A stretch of 62,845 bases of DNA from Thermoanaerobaculia bacterium (GCA_017883235.1 JADGNY010000018.1:1-62845), one strand, 5' to 3'; shown: positions 24,075 to 33,854, counted from the first letter of the stretch. The notes: a model not told the origin generated them from the sequence alone. Made by a program: numbers and translations.

Positions 24075-24578
24075 ATGGAAGAAAGAGATCTTGGTGCCCT
24101 GATCGAAAACGGCCTGAAAGATCTGGCAGGCCGGATCGATGAGTCTCGGGCGGAGGCTCGTCAACGCTTCGAGCAACTCGAAAAGGATCTGGGAGGCCGG
24201 ATCGATGAGTCTCGAGTGGAGTCTCGTCAACGCTTCGAGCAGCTCGAAGGTGAGATTCGTCAGACTCGGACTCAGCTCCAAGGCGAGATCCATCAGCTCG
24301 ACGGCAAGATTCACACGCTCGACGGCAAGATTCACACGCTCGACGGCAAGATCCACACGCTCGACGACAAGATTCACAAGCTTGACGACAAGATTCACAT
24401 TCAACTCGAATATGTGCGCGGCGACATCAGACTCGTGGCCGAGGGCGTCGCCAACGTGGACGAGAAGCTCGATCGGCATATCGGCGAGACGGCGCGGGAG
24501 TTTGAAGAGGTCCGGTCTTTGACTCGCCTCTCCTACGTTCAGCTCGAGAAACGCGTCAGCGCGCTCGAGAGTCGTTAG
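24075..24578 (+). CDS. Heptad-repeat coiled-coil protein
   Basis: 167 residues, almost all coiled coil. Two 24-residue units (GRIDESRAEARQRFEQLEKD and a near copy) are followed by five or six heptads LDGKIHT/LDDKIHK encoded by a 21-bp tandem DNA repeat (24299-24403), then a longer coiled tail to the end. No signal or membrane helix. A gaggtaag site precedes the ATG. Function unknown; the repeated heptads suggest copy-number variation between strains. Confidence 0.75.
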   Translation: MEERDLGALIENGLKDLAGRIDESRAEARQRFEQLEKDLGGRIDESRVESRQRFEQLEGEIRQTRTQLQGEIHQLDGKIHTLDGKIHTLDGKIHTLDDKIHKLDDKIHIQLEYVRGDIRLVAEGVANVDEKLDRHIGETAREFEEVRSLTRLSYVQLEKRVSALESR

Positions 24579-24657
24579 ATCTCCCGACGACGATCAACGT
24601 CACGTCGTGTGCATCGGAAGCGGTGATGACACGGCGCGCGTGATGTAATCCCGCGCC

Positions 24658-25956
24658 ATGCCGGACTTTCGCAGGACGCTGGAGCGTGCCTTCCGCCGCC
24701 GCATCGTCGTCAAAGACACCGCCGATGCGGTCGTCGCCAGCGGCACGAGCGCGCAGATCGAGGAAGAGGCGCTCGGTGCACAGGCCGCCACATCATCGGG
24801 AGCGGCGACGGTGGCCATCATGCTGGCCGGCATCGCCGCGTTCCTGAATCTCTATGCGACGCAGCCGCTGCTGCCGATGCTGGTGCGGATCTTCTCGGCA
24901 TCGAAGGCCGCGGTCGGGATGACGGTCAGCGCGGCCACGATCGGCGTGGCGCTCTCGGCGCCGTTCTGCGGACTGATCGCCGAGCGCGTCGGACGGAAGC
25001 GCGTAATCGTCTCCGCCACGCTGCTGCTGGCGCTCCCGACCCTTCTGGCGTCGACCGCGGCATCGCTGCCGATGCTGATCCTCTGGCGTTTTCTGCAGGG
25101 CCTGGTGATGCCCGGGATCTTCGGGGTAGCGATCGCGTACATCGCCGAGGAGTGGCCGCCGGCACGCGTGGCCTCGGCGATGTCGCTCTACGTCAGCGCC
25201 ACCGTCCTCGGCGGCTTCCTCGGCCGCGTCGTGGCGGGCTACCCGGCCACGCATCGCATCGTCGCTTCGATCGCGCCGAGCTGGCGCCTCGGCTTTGTGC
25301 TCATCGCCGCCTTCGATCTCGTTTTTGGCGTGGTGATCGCGCGCTGGCTTCCGCGCGACCACAAACCGGCACTCGCGCCGGTTCGCGCTGACGGCGGCAT
25401 GCTCCGGCATCTGCGTAATCCACGCCTCGTGGCCACCTACGCGGTCGGATTCAATGTCCTCTTCTCGCTCGTGGCCGTCTTCACCTACATCACCTTCCAT
25501 CTCGCGGCGGCACCGTATTTCCTGACGCCGGCGCAACTCAGCTCGCTCTTTGTCGTCTATCTGGTCGGGCTGGTCGTGACGCCGCTGGCCGGAATCGGCA
25601 TCGGACGGGCGGGCTCCCGTCCGGTCCTCATCGCGGCGGTGACCGCTTCGATGCTCGGCGTAGCAATGACGCTGTTTCACTCGCTGCCGCTGATCCTGGC
25701 CGGCCTGGTGCTCTGCTCGTCCGGTGTGTTCGTTTGCCAGTCCGCCTCGACGAGCTACATCCAGACTGCCGCGCCTGCCGGCGGCCGCTCCTCGGCAGCC
25801 GGTCTCTACGTCGCCTGCTACTACACCGGCGGCAGCCTGGCCGGCGTCCTTCCGGGATTCTTCTGGCGTTTCGGCGGCTGGCCGGCATGCGTGGCACTCG
25901 TGCTGGTGGTGCAGGCGGTCACGATCGCGGTTTCGGCATTCGGCTGGCGGGAGTGA
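24658..25956 (+). CDS. MFS transporter
   Basis: 432 residues, 12 predicted helices after an unusually long 50-residue N-terminal extension. The motif GLIAERVGRKRVIV (between helices 2 and 3) is the MFS A-motif. The overall pattern resembles YnfM/arabinose-efflux-like permeases, so drug or metabolite export is likely. The start is uncertain: the N-terminal extension is polar and could be absent if an internal start is used. Confidence 0.85.
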   Translation: MPDFRRTLERAFRRRIVVKDTADAVVASGTSAQIEEEALGAQAATSSGAATVAIMLAGIAAFLNLYATQPLLPMLVRIFSASKAAVGMTVSAATIGVALSAPFCGLIAERVGRKRVIVSATLLLALPTLLASTAASLPMLILWRFLQGLVMPGIFGVAIAYIAEEWPPARVASAMSLYVSATVLGGFLGRVVAGYPATHRIVASIAPSWRLGFVLIAAFDLVFGVVIARWLPRDHKPALAPVRADGGMLRHLRNPRLVATYAVGFNVLFSLVAVFTYITFHLAAAPYFLTPAQLSSLFVVYLVGLVVTPLAGIGIGRAGSRPVLIAAVTASMLGVAMTLFHSLPLILAGLVLCSSGVFVCQSASTSYIQTAAPAGGRSSAAGLYVACYYTGGSLAGVLPGFFWRFGGWPACVALVLVVQAVTIAVSAFGWRE

Positions 25957-25958
25957 GC

Positions 25959-26621
25959 GTGATCGACGTCTGCTTTATCGATATCAACGTACCGGGCGAA
26001 GTCATCGACGCGCTCGCTCTTTTGCTCGCGGACACCGAGTTGGCGCGCGCGAACCGTTATCGCTTCGACGACGACCGGCGCCGCTCGATCATTGCCCGCG
26101 CGGCCACGCGCCGGCTGCTCGGCCGTTACCTCGATGCCGATCCGCGCTCGCTCGTCATCGTGGAGGACGAGCACGGCAAGCCGGTGCTGCGCGATCGCGA
26201 GATCGAGTTCAACGCCAGCCACTCCGGAGATCTGGTTGCCCAGGCCTTTGCGAACGACACACCGGTCGGCATCGATGTCGAGCGCCGTCGCACGCTCCAC
26301 GATTGCCTGGCTTTGTCCCGGCGCTATTTTTCCGCCGAGGAGGACGACATCGTCCGTTCCGCGGCCGATGCGGATGATGCCTTCTTTGCGATCTGGACGG
26401 CGAAGGAAGCGATCGTGAAAGCGAGCGGCAAAGGGATCAGAGCGGACGACCTGCACACCTTCACGGTCCCCTTTCGGGAGCGGCGGCTGCTGCCTGTCAT
26501 CGGCGGATGGAGCGTCGCCGCCGTCGACCCGCCGCTGGACGGCTACTACGGCGCGGTGGCGGCACGCACAGGCGATCGCCGCATCATTTCACGCGCGATC
26601 ACCCCGGCAGGTTTGCTTTAG
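25959..26621 (+). CDS. 4'-phosphopantetheinyl transferase (Sfp type)
   Basis: 220 residues from GTG 25959, preceded by a GGGAG site; GTG 25953 is an alternative. Sfp-family motifs in order: FNASHSGDLV, VGIDVERRR (magnesium-binding Asp) and FFAIWTAKEAIVKASGKGI. It transfers the phosphopantetheine arm of CoA to carrier proteins of fatty-acid, polyketide or non-ribosomal peptide synthesis. It nearly overlaps the MFS gene, so the two may share a transcript and a secondary-metabolite role. Confidence 0.9.
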   Translation: MIDVCFIDINVPGEVIDALALLLADTELARANRYRFDDDRRRSIIARAATRRLLGRYLDADPRSLVIVEDEHGKPVLRDREIEFNASHSGDLVAQAFANDTPVGIDVERRRTLHDCLALSRRYFSAEEDDIVRSAADADDAFFAIWTAKEAIVKASGKGIRADDLHTFTVPFRERRLLPVIGGWSVAAVDPPLDGYYGAVAARTGDRRIISRAITPAGLL

Positions 26622-26632
26622 ACTTGGGGGCG

Positions 26633-27292
26633 GTGGCCGCCCAAATCGAAGAACGACGCAGGTATCAGCGGGTAACGCTCGTCCGCCCGCTCGTGGGACG
26701 GATCGGCGCGGCCCGCATCTTCCTCCTCGACGCCTCCCTATGCGGAGTCCGAATCGCCCATCAGGGCAATGTCCCGGCCGAGGGATCGACGTGCACCCTC
26801 ATGTTCGAGTGGGAGTCGATGCCGGTGATGCTGGAGTGCCGCATCACGCGAAACACGCTCCAGAGAATGGCCCGGAACGCTCAGGAGAAGAGCGTCTACC
26901 ACGCCGGGATGGAGATCATCCGCGCCTCGGAGGAGGCGATGAAGTCGCTCAAGGAGATGATCGCCTCGCTCGTAGCGCGCGCTCTCGACGAGCAGAAGGC
27001 GAACGCTCGCGGCATCCCGGCCGTGGTCGCGCAGACGTTCCAGACCGGAAAAGGGAGTCAGTTCCTCCGCTGCGAGCTGATCAACGAAAAATGGCGCCGC
27101 ACGGAGACGACGCGCCCCGATCAGCCGATGAACGGCTTCACGATCTCTGCTGAGGAAGCCGAGTCCCACGTCGCCATGCTCTGCGAGACGTATCTTGCGT
27201 CGGACGCCGAGGGGCGGAAGCTGATCAAGCTGATGTCCGAGCTGAGCATCAGCAAAGCCGAGGGGATACCGACACGGAGGTATAGCCCGTGA
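26633..27292 (+). CDS. PilZ-domain protein
   Basis: 219 residues from a GTG 11 bases after the preceding stop. The N-terminal part has the cyclic-di-GMP receptor pattern ERRRYQR (RxxxR) and, 25 residues on, LLDASLCGVRIAHQG in place of D/NxSxxG. The C-terminal 100 residues are helical and not recognised. With the HD-GYP enzyme at 5590 it makes two cyclic-di-GMP components in the window. Binding is likely but the second motif is slightly altered. Confidence 0.75.
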   Translation: MAAQIEERRRYQRVTLVRPLVGRIGAARIFLLDASLCGVRIAHQGNVPAEGSTCTLMFEWESMPVMLECRITRNTLQRMARNAQEKSVYHAGMEIIRASEEAMKSLKEMIASLVARALDEQKANARGIPAVVAQTFQTGKGSQFLRCELINEKWRRTETTRPDQPMNGFTISAEEAESHVAMLCETYLASDAEGRKLIKLMSELSISKAEGIPTRRYSP

Positions 27293-27350
27293 CCAGAGCG
27301 GTAGTTACCCCCCTCCGGTGAGCAATGAGACCGCATCGGTTGCCGACGGT

Positions 27351-30300
27351 CTACGCGAGATCCTTGAAGTCCGTCATTCCGCGGGCGGCTACGATGTTTG
27401 CGATACGCCGGGCTTCACCACGAATAGCGAGGTCATCGCTTGCACTACCCTGCGTCACCAGTCGTCGGAGTCCCTGACGTGCCGCATTGAGCTGCATATA
27501 GTCCGTCTCAGCTTCTGTGATGGCACGCGTTGCAACCATGAGGCGTGCCGCATTGTTTGGCCAGAGGTTCGCCAAGTCATCGTTGACGAGCATCATGAAA
27601 CCGGAGAACCTGACGCCCCTCTCGCCGGCACGTGCGAGTTGGTCGAGCGCCCATTCAATCGGAAACACTCCTGACTGGAACCAGGAGTCGAACGCTCTGA
27701 GTTCGCTGACGCTTCCACATTGCTCGACTCGCCACTCCCAGAGCGCCATGAGCCTTGCGATGATCGAATGGTCCGTTGAGGGATTAGCGCGGATATGGGC
27801 GGCTGCTGACCATAGTGAGTGATACCGAAGCGCGTCTGGCGCCCTTTCGAAGAAGCGCTGAATCAAGCTGTCCTGTTCAGGGCCCACGTCTCCATGAGAG
27901 TAGACAAGGACCAGAACTTGTCCGAGCCATTTGTCTACCGGCGAGGGCTCGGCTCTCGGGTCAAGAGCCGCAACGGCAAGCTCATACTTCGACCGGAGAA
28001 GGGCCACTGATTCAGTAGTGATGCCATCCTGCAGATATCCAGCCCACGCCGCTGTTGCTAGCTCAGCCGAGCCATCGAAGAGTCTTCCCACGTGACTGCG
28101 GGACCATTCGGAATCAAGCCGCAACAGGTGAACGAAGACATTCCCGATCATGAAGTACACGCCGGGCGAGCTCTCCTGATAAAGAAGCTCGTCAATCGTT
28201 CGGATGACGGTGTGCCTCGCCGTTTCGGAGTTAGCCCATTCGGCGAAGACCAGCAAAACGCGGATCAACCGCCCGCGAACTGTCCCGAAAGCGTTCGCGA
28301 ACCAGCGCTCGATGTCGTTCGGATGGTCTCGCTCGTCCTCGGCTGACGGATTCGGATCGCGCGACAGTTCCTGGAGAAAGTCGCCGATCTGCTCTGCCCC
28401 TTCGGTCGGTAGGGACCGGCTCCGCATCGCGTTTTCGAGGAGGTCCAGTATCGCCAAGCGCACAAACAGCCAACTCCGCGACGTATTTTCGTCGGACACG
28501 GCGCGGTGATCGTTCACCTGACGTGTTTGTCCGATGACCCACGAGAGGAGGTCTGTTAATTCATTCCACCGAAACTTGGCGCCGTGTTGCGCGGCGTCAG
28601 CAAGGCCACCCACAACCGCCAGCACATACACCGGCGGCAAATCGCGGAACTTGCGCGCAACGTCGGCGTATTCGTCCGGACGCATAGCGACAATTGCTCG
28701 AAGATGTTCGGCCAGTGCTCCGGGGCTATCCGTTGTCATCGTCTGATAATCGGTCGGTCGCGGCTGCCACCGCTGCAGAAAAGCGATGATCTCGCCGATC
28801 TCCATGCGGGCGAGCTCATCGCGCGACAGCGGTGTATGTGGTGCGACGAAACCGGCGCGCGGCGCCTTCATTAAGAGGTCGGGATCAGAGATCGTCCCGA
28901 ACTCCGCCGCAAGTCTTCGCGCCACAAGTTGAAGGTCGGCGGGGACTGGCGTCGGCAAGCGACTGATATGTCGGAATTGCCGCCAACGTGTAGCGCCGCT
29001 GTCGAAGGTCGCAGATGCCGCCAGGTTCAAGATGAACTCAGTAACCGCCGAACGCGCGCCTTCAGGAATCTCTCGCCAATGAGCTGTCAGAATGCGTGAC
29101 ATCTCATGCCAGCAATCGTCGCTGTCGAGGAGATCAATCCGCGAAGCGAGTTCTCCCGCCAATTCGGAATCGTCGCCACATGCGACGATATGCAGCGCCA
29201 CGCGGCGCTCTATGTTCCACGAACGTCTCAATAAACAGCTTGCCACTTCCCGGAGTCTCGATCGGTCGCTTTCGACAAGTGCGGTTCCACCGTCTCGCAG
29301 TGCGTCTACGAGTTCGTCTCTGAGATCGCCACGGACGTTTTGCTCTTGCGCTTCGATGGTCGTCCGCCAGACATAAGAGTAATCGATCGGCGACACGAGA
29401 CCAGGGTGTTTTGCTCTCTGGAGCGTCTCAAGCGCGTCGCCGACGATTTCGAGAATTGAAGTTCCGCACATTGCCGCAAGTTGGGGTACGTCATCCTTCA
29501 TAATCTGTTCGAGTGCCAGCCGGTCAGTGCAGAGCATGATCTCATCGCCGCCATCGTCGGAAACAACATCGAAACGTACCAAGACGCGCAACAGGTCTGT
29601 CGCCGCGTCGGCCTGTCCGGATTCGGCCAATTTTCTCGCGAGCGCGCTCGCCGCCTCAGCGTGCAAGAACCACGTGAAGGAGTGCTTCTCAATCCACGTT
29701 GTTTCACATTTGGCTGCTTCGCGGCGGAGATCGGGCGGCAGGAGCGATGCCACCCGAGCGATTTCTTCGTGGACGCGCGGATTCGCTGATGCGGCGGCAA
29801 GTTTTAGGATGGCCGAGATCGCTGGCGCGAGGACTCGGTCGCGATCGAGCATCCTTCGGAGATAGTCGCCTTGGGGCCATGCGGGAAACTCGGTCCGATC
29901 GCCGCGACGGAATGGTTCCGGCGTGTGTCGCAGCACGTTCGAATCAGCTAACGCGGCGATCCAGTCAGGATTGTCGAGGCGGCGGAAAAAGTAGTCGTAA
30001 ATCGCGTCCGTCTGTGGCAGCTCGCTCAGGAACTTTTTCTTTTGCACGATAGCCGAGGACAGAATCTCGTCCATCAGGTGGAGATACTTCCCGAACTCAT
30101 GTTCAAACCTTGCCAGCAGCGCGGCGAAGACATCGATGACAGAGCGAAAGAGCCCTTGTGCCTCATGGTCAAGGCCTCGCGGAAGCTCAAGGTGGAATTC
30201 TGAAACGTGCGCACGCACAGCGAGGTTGCTATCTGCTGCGACCGTTGTGATCGATTCCCACGCCTGCGCAACAGCATCGAATCTGGGTATGCCGTATGCG

Positions 30301-31031
30301 GCAAGGATCGCGTGAACCTCCTGCAGGTGAGTGTTTTCAGCCTTTTCCTGCATCTCGTCCGGGTGAAACTCGTGTGGCAATAGCACGTCGCGAAGACCAC
30401 TCTCAGCCTCTCGGAGCGCATGTGCGATGAGATAGCTACGCGTCACCACGAAACTGAAACGATCATCGAGCAAGCGCAGCGCGTCGTGGTAGTACGCCTT
30501 GGGACCAGGAGCGATGTGGTCGACAAACTTCTGCAAGACATGTACGTCATGATCTCGAAGCGAAGCCTCGGCGAAAGCCTCTCCAGCACGTTTCATGTGA
30601 GCGAGGAAGTGCAGTCCTGCGTCAGGGGCTTCAGCAACGTTCAGATCATTGAGAAGAGAGGCAAGCGTCTCGTCGACTTTGGCAGCGGCGGTCCTGAACT
30701 TCTCATCGATCGGCTCGGGAATCTCAAGCCAACGTCGATGTGCCAATTTGTTCAAGAGCCTTCTCAAGACATCAAGATCGCCGGGTTTCTCGGTTACGGG
30801 TGGCGACTCCGACCCCAGTCGATATTCAATGCTCGCACGCACTTCGCGAAGCGCGTGCGCCACAAGCATCCGGGTCGAATCCAAGCGCGCCCCAAGCTGG
30901 CGGAGTGTGCAACTGTCAAGATAGAGGGCAGCCGCAGTTGCGCCGATCTTCGCCAGTAGCGCGTCGAATACCTCTCTCTGAACAGCATTCTCAAACATGG
31001 CGAATACAATACCCTTGGGAGGCGGAGGCAT
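27351..31031 (-). CDS. Giant helical-solenoid protein of unknown function
   Basis: 1226 residues (1215 if the second ATG at 30998 is used). Almost entirely alpha-helical with no signal, membrane helix, P-loop or nuclease motif that I can see. Two related stretches, VAHALREVRASIEYRL (57-72) and LIAHALREAESGLRDVL (201-217), suggest an internal duplication. From about 345 a pattern DNPDWIAAL, EFPAWPQGDYLRRM, then helix repeats resembles the C-terminal sensor-like regions of large ATPase proteins in bacterial conflict systems, but the ATPase is missing. Codon use is less GC-rich than in flanking genes and the surrounding DNA is decayed, so transfer is likely. Confidence 0.7.
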   Translation of the reverse strand: MPPPPKGIVFAMFENAVQREVFDALLAKIGATAAALYLDSCTLRQLGARLDSTRMLVAHALREVRASIEYRLGSESPPVTEKPGDLDVLRRLLNKLAHRRWLEIPEPIDEKFRTAAAKVDETLASLLNDLNVAEAPDAGLHFLAHMKRAGEAFAEASLRDHDVHVLQKFVDHIAPGPKAYYHDALRLLDDRFSFVVTRSYLIAHALREAESGLRDVLLPHEFHPDEMQEKAENTHLQEVHAILAAYGIPRFDAVAQAWESITTVAADSNLAVRAHVSEFHLELPRGLDHEAQGLFRSVIDVFAALLARFEHEFGKYLHLMDEILSSAIVQKKKFLSELPQTDAIYDYFFRRLDNPDWIAALADSNVLRHTPEPFRRGDRTEFPAWPQGDYLRRMLDRDRVLAPAISAILKLAAASANPRVHEEIARVASLLPPDLRREAAKCETTWIEKHSFTWFLHAEAASALARKLAESGQADAATDLLRVLVRFDVVSDDGGDEIMLCTDRLALEQIMKDDVPQLAAMCGTSILEIVGDALETLQRAKHPGLVSPIDYSYVWRTTIEAQEQNVRGDLRDELVDALRDGGTALVESDRSRLREVASCLLRRSWNIERRVALHIVACGDDSELAGELASRIDLLDSDDCWHEMSRILTAHWREIPEGARSAVTEFILNLAASATFDSGATRWRQFRHISRLPTPVPADLQLVARRLAAEFGTISDPDLLMKAPRAGFVAPHTPLSRDELARMEIGEIIAFLQRWQPRPTDYQTMTTDSPGALAEHLRAIVAMRPDEYADVARKFRDLPPVYVLAVVGGLADAAQHGAKFRWNELTDLLSWVIGQTRQVNDHRAVSDENTSRSWLFVRLAILDLLENAMRSRSLPTEGAEQIGDFLQELSRDPNPSAEDERDHPNDIERWFANAFGTVRGRLIRVLLVFAEWANSETARHTVIRTIDELLYQESSPGVYFMIGNVFVHLLRLDSEWSRSHVGRLFDGSAELATAAWAGYLQDGITTESVALLRSKYELAVAALDPRAEPSPVDKWLGQVLVLVYSHGDVGPEQDSLIQRFFERAPDALRYHSLWSAAAHIRANPSTDHSIIARLMALWEWRVEQCGSVSELRAFDSWFQSGVFPIEWALDQLARAGERGVRFSGFMMLVNDDLANLWPNNAARLMVATRAITEAETDYMQLNAARQGLRRLVTQGSASDDLAIRGEARRIANIVAARGMTDFKDLA

Positions 31032-32329
31032 TCCGGATTCCCCGACAACGGAGATTCCGGCGAAGAGGTTGAGAGCGCCGAACTCGCATGATTGCGTCGA
31101 TGATGAACGAGGCCGGCCAGGCCATCCGCGTCGCTCGGGCTGCGATCAACGAGGCCGGCGGGCGGCGGGTTCCGACGTCTACGCTTGCGAAGTGGCAGTA
31201 CACGCGGCTCCAGACCGAGATCTTCACTCCCACTACGATCACGCGTAGCACTAGGAAGGGTTGATGGTCGCCGTGGCGTCCCCAACGGTTCCGAATTGGA
31301 ACCGCGTGGTCAATTGGCTGCGGGAGGTCGATTCCTCCCGGCAGATGGCCGCTCGAGGCTCTGGTAACGAGCCATTCTACACCTCGGAGGCCTCTCCCTC
31401 CCGGGTGTGGAACTCAGGTGACGAGGCGATCGGGCGTCGTCGTGCGCCGCTCACGGCAAGGTGCGAGAGTCCCGGCGTTGGCGCAACTGGGGCCACTACG
31501 AGGCTCTCTGCGAAGGACGGCCTCCGTCGTTTTCTGGAGCGCAAGTACACGGTTGATACGCCCGAGGCTTGCAGAGCGCAAGGCCGAACGCGCACGCCTT
31601 CCCGCCTCGCACTGAAGTGGACCGCCAGGTAAACCAGTACGCGCGCCATCTCGAAGTACACTCCTTCGCATGAAGAAGAAGACCGTGATTCTCGACATCG
31701 TCAGGTCCGGCCAGCGCCGCGCGTATTCGGACAGCGACTACGAAGGCGTCTTCACCTTCTCATGCACCCCAGCGAGGCTGAGGTCAAGGCCTTCGCGAGG
31801 CTGATGCTTCACGACTTCGTTGAGCCGCCAATCCATGCTTTGCATCCTCGCCTAGAGAAGTGCGAGATGAGAACGCCAACGGAATGGCATGTCCATGTTC
31901 ACGCCTCGTACAACGATTAAACGTAGCCTCATAACTCGCGCGCGCGACGTCTTCGAGGTACAGCTCTCCACGCCCTCGTTGACCGATGCGGGCCGGGCGT
32001 CGATGCACCGCGCGTTCGACTGCTGACGTTCACCCGAGCGGCGACATCCGAACTGGCTCTGAAGTACCCGAGCGCCACGCGCCCGCGGCAGAGCGCCACA
32101 GCACAATCCATTCCCTCGCGATCTCGGTGCTGATGAGCAATCGCGGCGCGGCAAATTTCACCCAACCCCTCCGCGAGACGCGGGGCTTGCCTCGTCGTTG
32201 CAGTCGCCTCATGTGGCGGCCCCGTCTTACAGTCGCCAGGTCCGGTCAATGTCATTCGATCGCGATCAACTTCGGAAACCCCGTCATTAGTCACCGTCCG
32301 GTGGTAGCGATGCGACCACTCAGTGAACA
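31032..32329. other. Decayed accessory interval
   Basis: Holds one recognisable frameshifted gene (31670-31920) and two weak plus-strand reading frames: 31088-31264 (58 residues, MIASMMNEAGQAIRVARAAI...) and 31889-32026 (45 residues, ...DVFEVQLSTPSLTDAGRA...), the latter overlapping the end of the frameshifted gene. Nothing coherent is seen in 31265-31669 or 32027-32329; overlapping frames on both strands there have no family features. Confidence 0.5.
31670..31920 (+). pseudogene. Small hypothetical gene broken by a frameshift
   Basis: Frame 2 starts MKKKTVILDIVRSGQRRAYS and continues to EGVFTFS at about 31760; frame 1 takes over with HPSEAEVKAFARLMLHDFVE and ends EWHVHVHASYND at 31918-31920. 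Together they give a normal-looking protein of about 83 residues, so one or two bases have been lost or gained near 31755-31765. The pattern resembles small hypothetical proteins with a conserved W-x-V-x-V-x-x-x-Y-x-D end. A sequencing error cannot be excluded. Confidence 0.65.
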
Positions 32330-32338
32330 GCCTTCCAG

Positions 32339-32443
32339 AGGCCATGAATGGCCCCTCAAAGGTCGTGAATGGCTTCCTAAAGGCCGTGAACGGCCTCTCA
32401 AAGGCAGTGCATGGCCTCCCAAAGGCCGTGAAGGCTTCCCGAG
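32339..32443. repeat. 21-bp tandem array C
   Basis: Five units with an exact 21-bp step beginning at 32339, 32360, 32381, 32402 and 32423, each close to aggccgtgaatggcctcccaa. Every unit contains an internal ggcc...ggcc inverted repeat. Not part of a recognised gene; it lies 15 bases past the stop of the next, minus-strand gene. Confidence 0.88.
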
Positions 32444-32457
32444 GGTTTCGGACGCAG

Positions 32458-32970
32458 TTAACCTGTTTTCGTCAACTGCCCTGCCATCTCATCCACCACG
32501 GGCCACGTGGCCGCGCGCCAGGCGTCGCCCATCAGAAGGCCGGCTGAGGCGAGATAGATGGCGACATCACGCGGAGGATAGGTGTCGAGCGCCTGAACCG
32601 CGGCGCGCACCTGATCGGCCGAGGGGGCCTCGTAGTCGTCGACCTCGATCGATCCGTTCACGTGCGGGATCTTCCACTGGTCGAGGAACGCCGCCAGCAA
32701 CGCGCTCTGCTCGTGCGTGTGGTAATGCATCAGCGCCGCTTCGAGCGGCTGTTCGAATTCCGGTCCCGTGGCGCGCGAGGCGAAGAGGTCGGCCTTCTTC
32801 TCCACCGGCATCTTGCGGATCGACTCCTCGCGGAAGTGAAGCGCCTTGGCCAGTTGCGCGACGGCGATCAGCTTCGCGTTGTCGTCGCCGAAGCGCCAGA
32901 AGGCTACCAGGATGCGGCGGCGGCGGTCAGGATCAGCGAGCTCTTTGACGATTCTGCGTGCGTTCCACAT
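32458..32970 (-). CDS. Hypothetical cytoplasmic protein
   Basis: 170 residues, helical, soluble. Starts MWNARRIVKELADPDRRRRI; contains AKALHFREESIRKMPVEKKADLF and a late acidic segment SIEVDDYEAPSADQVR. I do not recognise the family, but composition and codon use match the core genes, so I take it as real. Upstream is the 32990-33126 hairpin; downstream is array C. Confidence 0.7.
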   Translation of the reverse strand: MWNARRIVKELADPDRRRRILVAFWRFGDDNAKLIAVAQLAKALHFREESIRKMPVEKKADLFASRATGPEFEQPLEAALMHYHTHEQSALLAAFLDQWKIPHVNGSIEVDDYEAPSADQVRAAVQALDTYPPRDVAIYLASAGLLMGDAWRAATWPVVDEMAGQLTKTG

Positions 32971-32989
32971 GGGAGCGGGATCGTATAAC

Positions 32990-33126
32990 GGGAGTCGGGG
33001 GTCGGGGGTCGGTCGGCTGTCGGTTATCGGTTATCGGTTGTTGGTTGTCGGGGTCGGGGGTCGGAGGTCGGAGGAGGCTACCGCTGCTTTCGCCCTCCGA
33101 CGCCCGACCCCCGACTCCCGACTCCC
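32990..33126. repeat. Composite hairpin (gagtcgg and gttatcgg words)
   Basis: The outer words gggagtcgggggtcgg (from 32990) pair with the right end cgacccccgactcccgactc (33105-33125). The centre (33020-33060) carries the gtcggttatcggttatcggt words seen at 2901. Thus two word families are combined in one element. The right arm lies inside the 3' end of the pseudouridine synthase gene and encodes its last residues (VGSRGSGVGGRKQR). Confidence 0.8.
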
Positions 33127-33854
33127 TTCAAGGTATTCACTTCCTCCGCCGTCATCGTCCTCGTCTTGCCTGCCTCCAACTGTCCGATCCTGATCGAACC
33201 GATGGCAATCCGTTCGAGGGTTACCACCGAGGCGTCGAGAGCCTCGACCATCCGGCGAACCTGCCGGTTGCGTCCCTCGGTGATGGTGATCTCGAACGCG
33301 CTCTCGCTCACACGCGTGACGTGCGCGGGCCGCGTCGGCCCATCTCGCAGCTCGAGGCCGCGGCCGAGAAGGTCGAGCTCTTCGTCGGAGAGCGGACGGC
33401 TGCCACTGACCAGGTAGCTCTTCGGGACGTGGTACTCGGGATTCGTCAGCCGCTCGGCAAACTGCGCATCGTTGGTCAGAATCAGCAGGCCGCTCGTATC
33501 GAGATCGAGCCGGCCGACGGGAAACAGGTAGCGCTCACGATCCGGCAGCAGATCGTAGATCGTCGGACGCCCGTGCGGATCGCGATAGGTGGTGATGTAG
33601 CCGGCCGGTTTGTGCAGCAGCAGGTACGCGCGCTCTTCGCTGTGCAGCGGCTTGCCATCGAACGCGACGCGGTCCCGTTCCATATCCACCCACGCGTCCG
33701 GATCGCGCACGACCCGGCCGTTGACGCTCACGCGCCCCGCGCCGATCCAACTGCGCGCTTCGGTGCGCGATCCGAGGCCGGCCTTGGAGAGGACGCGTTC
33801 GAGGGTCTTCAGCGGGCGGTCGCCTGGCGGCGGTTTGGGGACTGAGGCTTTCAT
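33078..33854 (-). CDS. RsuA/RluB-family pseudouridine synthase
   Basis: 258 residues from the ATG at 33854. S4 domain (about 14-60: LERVLSKAGLGSRTEARSWI), then the catalytic domain with PVGRLDLDTSGLLILTND, where the conserved Asp of GRLD acts, and EGRNRQVRRM. It isomerises uridine in rRNA; family members modify 16S or 23S sites. The last 15 residues come from a repeat hairpin. A longer frame upstream is encoded by another hairpin and is not used. Confidence 0.92.
   Translation of the reverse strand: MKASVPKPPPGDRPLKTLERVLSKAGLGSRTEARSWIGAGRVSVNGRVVRDPDAWVDMERDRVAFDGKPLHSEERAYLLLHKPAGYITTYRDPHGRPTIYDLLPDRERYLFPVGRLDLDTSGLLILTNDAQFAERLTNPEYHVPKSYLVSGSRPLSDEELDLLGRGLELRDGPTRPAHVTRVSESAFEITITEGRNRQVRRMVEALDASVVTLERIAIGSIRIGQLEAGKTRTMTAEEVNTLKGVGSRGSGVGGRKQR

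Noticed and set aside
23817-24479. A 220-residue minus-strand open frame
   Set aside because: Its first two thirds are antisense to the heptad coiled-coil gene. Only the last 59 codons, with their own ribosome binding site, are kept as a weak call.
31986-32948. A 320-residue plus-strand open frame
   Set aside because: It runs through decayed DNA, array C and antisense to the 170-residue minus-strand gene; its composition is Arg/Pro-rich noise.
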